A stretch of 64,000 nucleotides of DNA from Lutimonas zeaxanthinifaciens (GCF_030503675.1 NZ_CP129964.1:1116001-1180000), one strand, 5' to 3'; positions 49,354 through 58,520 are shown, counted from the stretch's first letter. Program-made: numbers and translations. Notes: generated by a model from the sequence alone, not told the origin.

Positions 49354-49788
49354 ATGAAATATTCCAATGAGGTGGTGATCAATAAACCACTTGCAGAGGT
49401 GATCTCACTTTTTGACAGCGAGGAAAACCTCTTTAAATGGCAGCCTGAATTATTGAGTTTTGAACATTTTTCGGGTGAGAAGGGAGAAGTGGGTGCCAAA
49501 TCAAAACTCTTGTACAAGATGGGCAAACGTGAAGTAGAAATGGTGGAAACGATAACCGTAAAAGATCTTCCCAAAGAATTTTCAGGAACCTACGAAGCCA
49601 AAGGCGTATGGAACGAGGTCAAAAACTTTTTTGAGCCCATTGATGAAAGTACCACACGATGGCGGTCAGAAAGCCATTTTGAATTTACCGGTTTTATGAA
49701 ACTGTTTGGCTGGCTCATGCCGGGATCGTTTAAAAAGCAATCTCAAAAGTACCTGGATCAGTTCAAGGCTTTTGCAGAAGGGGAGTGA
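49354..49788 (+). CDS. SRPBCC-family (START-like) protein
   Basis: A 144-residue helix-grip protein: it starts with VINKPLAEVISLFDSEENLF, contains SKLLYKMGKREVEMVETITV and FSGTYEAKGVWNEVKNFF, and ends with a long helix (FKKQSQKYLDQFKAF). It would bind a hydrophobic ligand. No specific function can be assigned. Confidence 0.85.
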   Translation: MKYSNEVVINKPLAEVISLFDSEENLFKWQPELLSFEHFSGEKGEVGAKSKLLYKMGKREVEMVETITVKDLPKEFSGTYEAKGVWNEVKNFFEPIDESTTRWRSESHFEFTGFMKLFGWLMPGSFKKQSQKYLDQFKAFAEGE

Positions 49789-49803
49789 ATCCGGTTACGA
49801 CAA

Positions 49804-51456
49804 TTATTTCCAAAAGACCGCATATAGCGCTACCAGGACGAGCATGACAACGAAGGAACCAATATTGAATTCCGGGCTTGTTTTAAAGAACTGACGGCTC
49901 AACGGAATTCCTTTTTTATCATCAGCACCTTTGTTTTGCAACAGGCTGAAAATAACGATGATGACGCCCGTAAGCACAGCGGTATATCCCATCTGGTCGA
50001 GCCACGGAACATTTACAAACAAAGGACTTGAGGACCATCCCTTAGGAGCTACTTTAAAATACATGGCTATAGGTATTGAGGACAGGGCACCGATAATAGC
50101 GGCTCTGTTGGTGGTCTTTTTCCAAAACAATCCAAGAAGAAAAACGGCCAGAATACCCGGGCTTACCACGCCTGTATATTCCTGGATGAACTGGAAAGCC
50201 TGGTCTATTCCACCCAGCAATGGTGCCATGATACAGGCAATGATAAGGGCAATAGCAGCCGAAACCCGACCTGTATTTACCGTGGCTTTGTCTGTTGCAT
50301 TTTTGTTGATATACTCCTTATAAATGTCCATGGTAAAAATGGTGGAAGTCGAGTTTAGCATGGAGGCCAGGGAGGAGACAATGGCTGCCGCCAAAGCTGC
50401 AAAGGCCACTCCTTTTAGGCCCGTGGGTAAAAACTGCAGTAACCAGGGATAGGCCTTGTCTGCCTGTTCAGGGGTTGGAAGGTTCTTTAAGCCTGCTTCA
50501 CCCAAACGAGCGAGAATATCGGGATCATTGACCATAACATAAGCGGCAATTCCGGGAATAACCACAATAAGTGGAATGATCAGTTTTAAAAAAGCTGCCA
50601 TCAGGATCCCTTTTTGGGATTCTTTGAGGGACTTTGCGGCAAGCGTCCTTTGGATGATGTATTGATTAAAACCCCAGTAATATAAGTTGGCAACCCACAT
50701 CCCTCCAACCAGTACCCCGATCCCGGGAAGATTAACATATTCAGGATTTGATTTTTCAAGTATCATGGCAAACCTGTCAGGGGCCGCGTTATAGACGGTT
50801 TTGATACCCGCCATAAATCCTTCTCCTCCGGATACGGTGTTCAGTGCAAGATAGGTGGTAAACAAACCTCCCAGAACAAGAAATATCACCTGGATCACAT
50901 CGGTCCAGGCAACGGCTGAGAGCCCTCCGTAAAGTGAATAGGCTGCTGCAAAAAGAGCCAGGCCCATCACCCCGTAAACCATGGGGATCCCCATAATGGT
51001 TTCTAATGCCAAGGCACCGAGATACAGCACTGAAGTCAGGTTTACAAATACGTACAAGGCGATCCAGAATACAGCAAGTATGGTTTTTAAATTGTTAGAG
51101 AACCTTTTTTCTACGAATTCAGGAATGGTATAGAGGCCCTTTTCTATAAATATGGGTAAAAAATATTTTCCTACAATCAGCAGGGTCAGGGCCGCCATCC
51201 ATTCGTAAGAGGCGATGGCAAGTCCTAGCGCAAATCCTGAGCCCGACATCCCTATAAATTGTTCTGCAGAAATATTTGCAGCGATCAGGGAGGCGCCAAT
51301 GGCCCACCAGGGCAGCGATTTACCAGCCAGAAAGTAGTCTTCAGCGTTTTTTTCATGGCCCTTTTTGTCTCTGGAAACCCAGAGCCCAACCCCTAAAATC
51401 AGAATGGCATAACAAACAAATATAGCGTAGTCAAGCAGTTCAAAGTTTGAATTCAT
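49804..51456 (-). CDS. Sodium:solute symporter (SSS family, SglT-like)
   Basis: A 550-residue transporter with about 14 helices. It opens with LDYAIFVCYAILILGVGLWV and the SSS loop DYFLAGKSLPWWAIGASLIA, followed by NISAEQFIGMSGSGFALG, then the GGLSAVAWTDVIQVIFLVLG helix and NLYYWGFNQYIIQRTLAAKS. These are marks of the sugar/myo-inositol branch of SSS. The substrate is probably a sugar or cyclitol. It starts about 90 bp from the convergently arranged regulator's end. Confidence 0.93.
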   Translation of the reverse strand: MNSNFELLDYAIFVCYAILILGVGLWVSRDKKGHEKNAEDYFLAGKSLPWWAIGASLIAANISAEQFIGMSGSGFALGLAIASYEWMAALTLLIVGKYFLPIFIEKGLYTIPEFVEKRFSNNLKTILAVFWIALYVFVNLTSVLYLGALALETIMGIPMVYGVMGLALFAAAYSLYGGLSAVAWTDVIQVIFLVLGGLFTTYLALNTVSGGEGFMAGIKTVYNAAPDRFAMILEKSNPEYVNLPGIGVLVGGMWVANLYYWGFNQYIIQRTLAAKSLKESQKGILMAAFLKLIIPLIVVIPGIAAYVMVNDPDILARLGEAGLKNLPTPEQADKAYPWLLQFLPTGLKGVAFAALAAAIVSSLASMLNSTSTIFTMDIYKEYINKNATDKATVNTGRVSAAIALIIACIMAPLLGGIDQAFQFIQEYTGVVSPGILAVFLLGLFWKKTTNRAAIIGALSSIPIAMYFKVAPKGWSSSPLFVNVPWLDQMGYTAVLTGVIIVIFSLLQNKGADDKKGIPLSRQFFKTSPEFNIGSFVVMLVLVALYAVFWK

Positions 51457-51548
51457 GGATGCGTTTGGAATAATTGAGTTTAAACTTAATCAAAATTCCT
51501 GACTTTATACAGCTTGATCTGTAACTGTTTTAAATGGCCTAGCAGTTT

Positions 51549-52226
51549 TCAATATGGCAGTAATTTAGAAACAAAGAAGCGCAGCATCTTTTCTAATTCT
51601 TCGTGTTGGGAGGCTTTGTCACTAATATCGGTTAACCGCGGGAGGTGATCGGCAAAGTAAAAATGGTTATTGGTCATCTCAAAAAGGTTGCTGGCAAGGG
51701 CATGAGGGTAGGGAAATTCAGGATCGATCTCAAGGATCACATCGGAAACCGTAGAGACCATTTCTTTATAGTTCAGAAAAAAGCCTTTGCTGTTCTCTTC
51801 ATCCACACCTTTGGTATGATAGGATTTTGTCCCTTCGGCGATTACCATCCTGTGTAGGGCCGACTCATTTACATAATCAATGGCCGGGTTTTCCTCGCTT
51901 ATCGATACAAAGGTATGCAGGATGATCTCAAGCTTTTTTCTGGGATCTTCAATGTTGAAGGTTTTGATCTGGATCATGTAATTAAGCCATTCCCAGTACC
52001 AGGAAACCAGATAAAGAAGCAGTAAATGTTTGTTCTCAAAATACCTGTAGATCGAAGCTTCGGTAGATTTCATGTTTTCTGCCAGCTTCTTGAAATTGAA
52101 CTGCTCAAAACCTAATTTTTCGATCAGCAGAATACTGTGTTTAATGATTCTGCGACCGAGATCGGATTGCTGAGGGTCCTTCAAATAAAGGCCGGGATTC
52201 AACGAAATACTAATGTTTACAGCCAT
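51549..52226 (-). CDS. TetR/AcrR-family transcriptional regulator
   Basis: A 225-residue repressor-type protein. The N-terminal HTH spans about 25-70: IIKHSILLIEKLGFEQFNFK, KLAENMKSTEASIYRYFENK. The C-terminal ligand domain is long and helical without a known ligand motif. It is divergent from the SulP gene with about 150 bp between, an AT-rich interval likely to hold its operator, and upstream of the SSS gene on the same strand, so either could be its target. Confidence 0.88.
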   Translation of the reverse strand: MAVNISISLNPGLYLKDPQQSDLGRRIIKHSILLIEKLGFEQFNFKKLAENMKSTEASIYRYFENKHLLLLYLVSWYWEWLNYMIQIKTFNIEDPRKKLEIILHTFVSISEENPAIDYVNESALHRMVIAEGTKSYHTKGVDEENSKGFFLNYKEMVSTVSDVILEIDPEFPYPHALASNLFEMTNNHFYFADHLPRLTDISDKASQHEELEKMLRFFVSKLLPY

Positions 52227-52380
52227 TTTGGTAGATGTTTAAGCATGCAAAGAAGTCAAAGTTAAATAATAATTACCAATATGATTACAATATTTAGTAA
52301 TATTTTAACTTTTCAAAATAATAGCAATACTATTGTGTCTAATTATTTGTTATATTTGCCAATCGCAAATCTTGAACATT

Positions 52381-53985
52381 ATGAAAAAAACAGGACTCTT
52401 CAGCAATTTGAAAAGTGATTTTCCGGCCAGTATCGTGGTATTTTTTGTAGCACTTCCGCTTTGTCTGGGAATTGCTCTAGCCAGTGGGGCACCCTTGTTC
52501 TCAGGTCTTATTGCCGGGATCGTAGGAGGTGTAGTAGTAGGGGCTTTAAGTGGCTCTAATATTGGTGTAAGCGGCCCGGCTGCAGGTCTGGCAGCGATCG
52601 TGCTGACCTCAATTGGAGCTCTCGGAGGATTTGAGAACTTCCTTGTAGCGGTGGTTTTGGGAGGTATCATCCAATTAATCTTTGGACTGCTTAGAGCCGG
52701 TGTCATTGGATATTACTTTCCATCTTCAGTAATTAAGGGGATGCTGACGGGTATCGGGATCATTATTATACTAAAACAAATTCCGCATTTTTTTGGTTAT
52801 GATGCGGATCCTGAAGGAGATTTTGCCTTTTTACAGGTTGACGGCCAGAATACTTTTTCTGAGATCTTTCAGGCTGTAAACTTTATTCAACCGGGTTCGG
52901 CCTTGATCGGTCTAATCGGGTTGGCTATCCTGATCTTATGGGAGAAGGTACTTTCAAAGAAGGGAAAGATCTTTCAATTGATCCAGGGACCTGTGGTAGC
53001 CGTAGTGGTTGGTATCATCTTTTATGTACTTACCAAATCAAACGACTCCTTATCCATAGCCTCATCTCATTTGGTAAGTGTGCCTGTTCCTGAGGATTTT
53101 TCTTCTTTTATGGCTCAGTTTACCATACCTAATTTTGCTGCTATAACCAACACTGAGGTATGGGTGGTTGCCTTTACGATTGCTCTGGTGGCAAGTTTGG
53201 AGACGCTGCTTTGTGTTGAAGCAACTGACAAACTGGATCCTCATAAAAACGTAACACCAACTAATAGAGAGCTTTTGGCACAAGGAACCGGAAACATCAT
53301 TTCCGGGTTGATTGGTGGATTGCCAATTACGCAGGTGATTGTTAGAAGTTCTGCTAATATCCAATCAGGTGGCCAAACCAAAATGTCAGCCATCATACAC
53401 GGATTGTTCTTGCTGGTATCGGTTATTCTAATCCCAAACCTGTTGAATATGATCCCGCTTTCTGTACTTGCAGCCATTTTATTGGTGGTAGGATTTAAGC
53501 TTGCCAAACCAGCGCTGTTTAAGAGCATGTACGAACTGGGATGGAAGCAGTTTGTACCGTTTGTTGTTACGGTACTGGGTATCATCTTTACCGATTTACT
53601 GGTGGGTATTGGCCTGGGGCTATTGGTTGGAATTATTGTTATCCTTTTCAAGAGCTATCAGAACTCTCACTTTTTGCACAAAGAAGGTGAGGATGTGGAC
53701 GATGGCAAGATTAAGATGACTTTGGCTGAAGAGGTTACTTTTTTCAACAAGGGAGCCATTTTGAAGGAGCTGGACAGATTACCGGAAGATTCTTTCCTGG
53801 AACTTGATGTGACCAATACAAAATACCTTGATAACGACGTTATCGAGATTCTTGACGATTTTGTGGTCAAGGCTGAAGAACGAAATATTTCCATCAAACT
53901 ATTATCGAATAAAGGAGAGGTGGTGAATCCAAAGAGTTATCATGATTTCTTTGTTTCCAAGAGAGGAAAGAGAAGGGCAAGTTAA
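52381..53985 (+). CDS. SulP-family anion transporter with STAS domain
   Basis: About 534 residues from ATG (MKKTGLFSNLKSDFPASIVV); the TTG 16 codons upstream is less likely. It opens FFVALPLCLGIALASGAPLFSG, then SGSNIGVSGPAAGLAAIVLT, and EALLC-type VASLETLLCVEATDKLDPHK, all typical of SulP carbonate/sulfate transporters. Residues about 435-530 are a STAS domain (EVTFFNKGAILKELDRLPED, LELDVTNTKYLDNDVIEILD). Specificity (bicarbonate, sulfate) cannot be read. It may be controlled by the divergent TetR gene. Confidence 0.93.
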   Translation: MKKTGLFSNLKSDFPASIVVFFVALPLCLGIALASGAPLFSGLIAGIVGGVVVGALSGSNIGVSGPAAGLAAIVLTSIGALGGFENFLVAVVLGGIIQLIFGLLRAGVIGYYFPSSVIKGMLTGIGIIIILKQIPHFFGYDADPEGDFAFLQVDGQNTFSEIFQAVNFIQPGSALIGLIGLAILILWEKVLSKKGKIFQLIQGPVVAVVVGIIFYVLTKSNDSLSIASSHLVSVPVPEDFSSFMAQFTIPNFAAITNTEVWVVAFTIALVASLETLLCVEATDKLDPHKNVTPTNRELLAQGTGNIISGLIGGLPITQVIVRSSANIQSGGQTKMSAIIHGLFLLVSVILIPNLLNMIPLSVLAAILLVVGFKLAKPALFKSMYELGWKQFVPFVVTVLGIIFTDLLVGIGLGLLVGIIVILFKSYQNSHFLHKEGEDVDDGKIKMTLAEEVTFFNKGAILKELDRLPEDSFLELDVTNTKYLDNDVIEILDDFVVKAEERNISIKLLSNKGEVVNPKSYHDFFVSKRGKRRAS

Positions 53986-54032
53986 TAAGAATCAATAATT
54001 TGATTGACCCAGATCATTTGGGAATTGAGAAT

Positions 54033-54064
54033 TGATTTATAATTTCATATGAAATTATAAATCA
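54033..54064. promoter_or_regulatory. Perfect 32-bp AT-rich palindrome
   Basis: A 32-bp sequence equal to its own reverse complement (left arm TGATTTATAATTTCAT) ends 6 bp before the start codon of the next gene and 48 bp after the SulP stop. It could be an operator, a translation-blocking hairpin or a weak terminator; there is no T-run beyond it. Confidence 0.55.
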
Positions 54065-54070
54065 TTCGTC

Positions 54071-54910
54071 ATGGACACAAAGAGAAGGGAAGCTGAGGCC
54101 AGTATCAAGGATGCAAAAAAAGTATTCAGAAAGTTAGGAACCTGTTCACAAACTTATTTTTATTTATTAAACCGGGCATTTGGAGAGAATAAGAGATCCG
54201 AGGAACGGGCTGCTGATCCTTTGGCAGGAGGAATCATGAAAGCCGGTTATCAGTGCGGAATGTTATGGGGGGCTTCGCTGGCAGTAGGTGCCGAAGCATA
54301 CCGACGATGTGAACACCTTTCTCAGGCCATACGTGTGGCCGTGGAAGCCACCAGGGAATTGATGGACTCTTTTGAAACCCATGAAAGTACGACCCAGTGC
54401 CGGGAAATTACTCGTTGCGATTTTAACAATAATCTCAGTTTCGCCAAATACATGCTGAGCGGAAGGTTTTTACACTGTTTCAGACTGGCTCAGGAATGGG
54501 CGCCCATTGCCGTGGAAAACGCCCAAAAATCTTTGGATGGAAAGCCTTTTGATTTTCAATTTGCGCAAAGTTGCGCCACCGAAGTGGCCCAAAAGATGAG
54601 CGCCTCAAAGGAAGAGATGGTCATGGTGGCCGGTTTCGCAGGAGGTCTTGGTTTGAGTGGTAGTGCCTGCGGGGCACTGGCAGCAACCATATGGATGAAC
54701 GCTTTGGACTGGTGTAAAAAACATGAAGCAGGATCTCCCAGCGAGGATCCAAGAGCCCAAGAGATCATGAGAAGTTTTCGCGTTTTTACCGATGATATGA
54801 TGCTTTGTAAAGAAATCAGCCAGCGGGACTTTCGTTCTGTTGAGGATCATACCCAATACCTGAAAAACGGGGGGTGTTTTGAACTCATTGAAGAATTGAG
54901 CCATATCTGA
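54071..54910 (+). CDS. C_GCAxxG_C_C-type cysteine-rich protein, duplicated motif
   Basis: A 279-residue soluble protein with GGIMKAGYQCGMLWGASLAVG in the first half and GGLGLSGSACGALAATIW in the second: two copies of the GGxxxxGxxCG core of the GCAxxG redox family. Further Cys lie at GTCSQTYFYLLN, TQCREITRCDF and AQSCATEVAQ. Typical members are about 140 residues, so this is a tandem duplicate or fusion. It may bind a metal or carry redox disulfides; the role is unknown. An unusual palindrome lies directly before it. Confidence 0.78.
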   Translation: MDTKRREAEASIKDAKKVFRKLGTCSQTYFYLLNRAFGENKRSEERAADPLAGGIMKAGYQCGMLWGASLAVGAEAYRRCEHLSQAIRVAVEATRELMDSFETHESTTQCREITRCDFNNNLSFAKYMLSGRFLHCFRLAQEWAPIAVENAQKSLDGKPFDFQFAQSCATEVAQKMSASKEEMVMVAGFAGGLGLSGSACGALAATIWMNALDWCKKHEAGSPSEDPRAQEIMRSFRVFTDDMMLCKEISQRDFRSVEDHTQYLKNGGCFELIEELSHI

Positions 54911-55282
54911 TACCGGATTTTATAATTTTTGATTTTGATGACATTGAAAAACAAGAGCATACTTGTTTTTCAGGAAAAAACTTATTGATTATGTTAAAAT
55001 ATTAGAAAAAATGAATAATTTTAAGACCAATAAGCTGCTGAATATTGTCTCCCCAATTATGTCGATAGAATTGAAACATTCGGTCACTCTATTGTGACTG
55101 AGCGTAACGCGAGTATTGTTACCCTACTGATTTTAGATAACACACATACCAGAACAAACCTGTTAACCTTAATGGCCCCCGATGGACCAAGATATGGTAA
55201 ACAGGTTTCTTTTTGGGTATTACCCGATTGGTCAATACCATTGACGGGTGCCAACAAGAAGCCCTCCAAATCTATAAAGATC

Positions 55283-55882
55283 ATGAGGAAGCCGGTTCAT
55301 TTTTTCAAAAGAGTGATCAATGGGTCGCTGGAACTTATTTTTCAGTTTGATTACGATAAGGGGCTTATAGGAATTGCCCGGTCCTTGGGAGCCGTCTGGA
55401 GTCCTAAGCTCAGGTGCTGGCATATCCCTTATTCAAATAAGAACTTCCAGCAGGCGCGGTATGCCTTTGGCCGGAAGGGAAGGGTCATCCTAAATGGAAT
55501 AGGACCCGAGAATCCCGTGGTAAGCATTGAACGAAGAGACAGGGAACTGATCAAGGGGATTCGAAGCAGAAGTGCCAAGGCCCTGTCCGCTCGTGATAAA
55601 TCTAACCTGAGGGGTTATGTAAAATACCTTCGTGGAAAAGTGTTGAGCGAGAGCACAGTGAGAACTTATTATATCCACATACTGGATTTTACCATTTTTT
55701 TAAAAGGCAAGCCGGTGGCAGAAATCGGCAACCGGGATGTGGAACGGTTTGTAGAGGAGGTTTGCGTAAAAAGGAGGTACGCTGTAAGCACGCATCGGCA
55801 GGTGATCAGCGCCATTAAGCAATTTTCAAATTTTCATCCTGAAAGCGGCATTAAGAACCTGAGCCTGGAGCGTCCGGGTTAA
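55283..55882 (+). pseudogene. Cassette-array integrase, N-terminal part (ends at in-frame stop)
   Basis: This is the DNA-binding half of a tyrosine recombinase. It begins with a small domain (ELIFQFDYDKGLIGIARSLG, then AVWSPKLRCWHIPYS) seen ahead of Bacteroidota integrases, then a SAM-like core-binding domain (about 90-200: LRGYVKYLRGKVLSESTVRT, NRDVERFVEEVCVKRRYAVS). The frame stops at TAA after LSLERPG; the same frame continues with SRFLPTVLSKEEV, where related recombinases have a basic residue in place of the stop. One base change (AAA to TAA) explains it. I chose ATG as start; GTG 63 codons earlier extends the frame but those residues show no family features. Confidence 0.75.
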
Positions 55883-56491
55883 AGCAGGTTCCTGCCTACA
55901 GTACTCTCTAAAGAGGAGGTTGTTGAGCTTTTACGGAATACGAGAAACACCAAACACAAAGCCGTTCTTTCGCTTTTGTATTCTTCGGGTTTGAGGATCG
56001 GGGAACTGATCGACCTGGAGCTCAATGATATTGACATGGACAGAAGGCAGATCTTTATCAGATGCGGAAAGGGGAGAAAGGACCGGTATGTTCAGATGGC
56101 AGAAAGTTTCAGACAACTGCTGCAACATTATTTAATGACCTACCGGCCGGTTCGATATTTTGTAGAAGGAAAAACAGAGGGGAGGCCATACTCGGCAACG
56201 AGCGTAAGGAGTTTTTTGAAAAGGGCCTGTAAACTTGCCGGCATTCAAAAGAAAGTAACTCCGCATACTTTGAGGCACAGCTATGCCACACATTTGCTGG
56301 AACAAGGGGTGGACCTGAGGTATATTCAGGAACTGCTGGGTCATTCGAGACCTGAAACAACGATGATCTATACACATGTGAGTAAAAGAGATATGTTAGC
56401 GATAGAAAGCCCGTTGGACCATATTTTAAAGCAACTATCAAAATCCCAAAATAACCCAAACAATGCGTCGTTATCCCAGGATAATTACTGA
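55883..56491 (+). pseudogene. Cassette-array integrase, C-terminal catalytic part
   Basis: This continues the same frame after the TAA. All catalytic residues survive: Arg in LYSSGLRIGELIDL, the Lys hairpin in RCGKGRKDRYVQM, HTLRHSYATHLLEQG, and LGHSRPETTMIYTHV with His and Tyr. The ending AIESPLD resembles the closing RSPLD of integron integrases. It lacks the extra alpha-helix insert that marks classical IntI. No ATG follows the stop until after the first catalytic Arg, so this half is unlikely to be made alone. It ends about 30 bp before the first cassette boundary and has the same orientation as the cassettes. Confidence 0.78.
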
Positions 56492-56502
56492 TATTTGGTA
56501 TT

Positions 56503-56531
56503 GTTGAATTATATAAAACCAGTTGGGCGTA
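56503..56531 (+). other. attI-like site at the head of the cassette array
   Basis: Two core-like motifs lie just after the integrase stop: GTTGAAT (56503) and GTTGGGC (56522), both fitting GTTRRRY. The second, extended to GTTGGGCGTA, is complementary at 9 of 10 bases to TACACCCAAC at the start of the first attC, as expected if cassette 1 inserted here. There is no attC-like hairpin to its left. Confidence 0.65.
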
Positions 56532-56554
56532 ATTTGAAAACAATAAATAATCAA

Positions 56555-57427
56555 ATGAATATGTATAAATCCATTTTATTGCTGGCTTTTACTGTTTTAA
56601 TTTCTTGTCAAATAAATGAAAATGAAGTAAAAACTGAATCTATAAATAAATACTCAATATTCAACGGAATCTATCAATCAGAAACTGGAGTTGAATTTTT
56701 TGTAAGTGCCAAAGATTCAATGTTGAGTATAACTACTGACTCTCGGAATCTATATAAGTACTCCGACAGTTGGGCTGATGAACGAATTCAAAAGTGTAAC
56801 TCAAAATCTATTGAACTCATAGAAGCGACAATACAAAATGATAAGATAAAAATTGCTGAAATCTTTGGTGATTCGCCAATCGATATGGACGACTATATTG
56901 AACAGTATTTGAGTATGCATAAAGAAGTATTACTCGCTAATCCAAAACCGACCAAATATGTAATAGAAAACACATTTTATATTGATGAAATCTCAAACCA
57001 CGGTCACGAGTCAAATGGTTGGAGATGGACGACATATTGCAGAGTTTATTGGGAAGATGGTCGAAATCAAATAGTAAGATATAATTGGCAACCTAAGACA
57101 TATTTTATCGATGAGTGGGGTTTAGATAAACCTGTACCATTCAAAAGTCAAATGTTGTTCAAGCCCAGATTTCCTTTTCGTTCAAGAATTAATGTTTATG
57201 ACCCTAAAACCAATACAACAAAATTATTGAGAAACATTGACAAACCAGATAGAGAACATGCCATTCCTGCAAGATTTGTTGCCTATAATACAGAGATAAA
57301 CCAAACGGTATCTGTTCGATTTAGGATTTTAGGTAGTGGTGAACAGTATATGGAAATAGGCCCAATAGAAGATAGTTTATTAGTAAAATCAAAGAAAAAA
57401 ACTACACCCAACAATGGCTATAAGTAA
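56555..57427 (+). CDS. Cassette 1: lipoprotein of unknown function
   Basis: About 290 residues starting at ATG, a few codons inside a TTG-opened frame. The leader MYKSILLLAFTVLISC ends in a lipobox Cys. The centre contains WRWTTYCRVYWEDGRNQIVR and the tail NYW-type repeats (YNWQPKTYFIDEWG, KPRFPFRSRINVYDP), rich in aromatics and beta-prone. I recognise no family. Its stop codon lies inside the attC site, so the last residues (PNNGYK) are encoded by the recombination site. Confidence 0.75.
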   Translation: MNMYKSILLLAFTVLISCQINENEVKTESINKYSIFNGIYQSETGVEFFVSAKDSMLSITTDSRNLYKYSDSWADERIQKCNSKSIELIEATIQNDKIKIAEIFGDSPIDMDDYIEQYLSMHKEVLLANPKPTKYVIENTFYIDEISNHGHESNGWRWTTYCRVYWEDGRNQIVRYNWQPKTYFIDEWGLDKPVPFKSQMLFKPRFPFRSRINVYDPKTNTTKLLRNIDKPDREHAIPARFVAYNTEINQTVSVRFRILGSGEQYMEIGPIEDSLLVKSKKKTTPNNGYK

Positions 57428-57539
57428 TTGCTTGTTCTCGCCTACTTTGGAAATTCCTGCAGAATTTCCAACTTGGTGTGTACTTGCTAAATTAACCGCT
57501 AACCCTCGCAACTACTCATAGCCGAGACCGTTAGCTGCA
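57403..57539 (+). repeat. attC-like site 1
   Basis: Left end TACACCCAAC, right end GTTAGCTGCA. Outer arms GGCTATAAGTAATTGC and GCAACTACTCATAGCC pair at 14 of 16 bases; unpaired spacers are AAT on the left and GAGACC on the right. An inner hairpin GGAAATTC/GAATTTCC fills the middle. Confidence 0.85.
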
Positions 57540-57554
57540 ATAAAAAAACATGTA

Positions 57555-58007
57555 ATGAAAGTTTTACCTAAAGAAATAAATAACAATTATGAAGGCAGAA
57601 AAATAGCATTATACCTTTTCTATCTTTTTACGGTAATGACTGTAGCAAGAAGCCTAGTCCACATTTTTGCGCCTGATGGAGGAGCTCAGAGCATTGCGAC
57701 CATTCCTCTAAGCAGCTATTCTGCAGAAGCCGCAGATGTTGTCATTCACATTTTTGCAGAATGGGGTCTTACCCAATTGCTGTTTGGCATTTTATACGCC
57801 ATTGTGTTATGGAAATATAAAAGTCTAATTCCGTTAATGTATTTATTCATTTTAACAGAATACACCGGCAGGCTTTTTCTAACGTTCTATAAACCTATCA
57901 TCTTAGAAGGCACTGCTCCTGGCGGAATAGGAAATTACATCATGATTCCTGTGGGGCTTCTTATGTTAGTTCTTTCACTTCAAAAGTCTAAAGCAGTTCA
58001 ACTATGA
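57555..58007 (+). CDS. Cassette 2, gene a: four-helix membrane protein
   Basis: A 150-residue protein with about four helices (ALYLFYLFTVMTVARSLVHI, WGLTQLLFGILYAIVLW, LIPLMYLFILTEYTGRLFL, YIMIPVGLLMLVLSL). Acidic and His residues lie near the membrane (VVIHIFAEW). No family recognised. Its stop overlaps the next start (ATGA), so the two cassette genes are translationally coupled. It begins 24 bp after the cassette boundary. Confidence 0.75.
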   Translation: MKVLPKEINNNYEGRKIALYLFYLFTVMTVARSLVHIFAPDGGAQSIATIPLSSYSAEAADVVIHIFAEWGLTQLLFGILYAIVLWKYKSLIPLMYLFILTEYTGRLFLTFYKPIILEGTAPGGIGNYIMIPVGLLMLVLSLQKSKAVQL

Positions 58008-58351
58008 AATACACAATATTAATCGCTTTCTCAATTCTTTCACACTGCGTTTTTGGTCAATCTAACCTCACTGGGACTTGGGATACTGGAGAAGACAATA
58101 CAATTATTGAAATTACAGAAATTGACGGCAAAACTACTGGTAAGATAAAATCATCAGATAACCCGAAAGCCAAAATTGGCAATGTCATTTTAAAGGAGGT
58201 AAATAAGAATGGAAGGATTTGGGTAGGCAAAATCTATGCGGCTAAAAGGCAAGAGTGGTACGATGCTGAAATAACTCAAAAAGGTGATGTTCTTGAAATT
58301 GAAATAAACGTAGGATTCTTTAGCAAAACCGTTGAGTGGAAGAAAACTTAA
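58004..58351 (+). CDS. Cassette 2, gene b: exported DUF2147-like protein
   Basis: A 115-residue secreted protein: signal MKYTILIAFSILSHCVFGQ, then LTGTWDTGEDNTIIEITEID, GKTTGKIKSSDNPKAK, NGRIWVGKIYAAKRQEWYDA and LEIEINVGFFSKTVEWKK. The GTW...I.I...G...GKI pattern matches the DUF2147 beta-barrel. Role unknown. Overlaps the previous gene by 4 bp. Confidence 0.78.
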   Translation: MKYTILIAFSILSHCVFGQSNLTGTWDTGEDNTIIEITEIDGKTTGKIKSSDNPKAKIGNVILKEVNKNGRIWVGKIYAAKRQEWYDAEITQKGDVLEIEINVGFFSKTVEWKKT

Positions 58352-58417
58352 AATTTCACTCCATACCCAATTTATCTAAAGCATAATATTAATTTGAAGA
58401 ATTGGTAAATTAAAACA

Positions 58418-58474
58418 GCAGCTAACACTGTATAAAATGCATTAAAACGCATTTTATACTTACCGTTGGGCTAC
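58418..58474 (+). repeat. attC-like site 2
   Basis: 57 bp. Left end GCAGCTAAC is the exact complement of GTTAGCTGC at the start of its own cassette. Perfect stem TATAAAATGC/GCATTTTATA with loop ATTAAAAC; spacers ACTG and CTTACC. Right end GTTGGGCTAC. Confidence 0.88.
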
Positions 58475-58520
58475 ATTTAACAAAATTATCGCTCATTATT
58501 GAATTCAATAGAAATGTAGA

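Noticed and set aside
55094-55282. Extending the integrase upstream to the GTG at 55094.
   Set aside because: The added 63 residues look unlike any recombinase domain, and the family-like sequence starts at the internal ATG.
57403-57539. Calling the cassette-end hairpins Rho-independent terminators.
   Set aside because: Stems are long, bulged and AT-mixed with no T-run after them, and they contain cassette boundaries.
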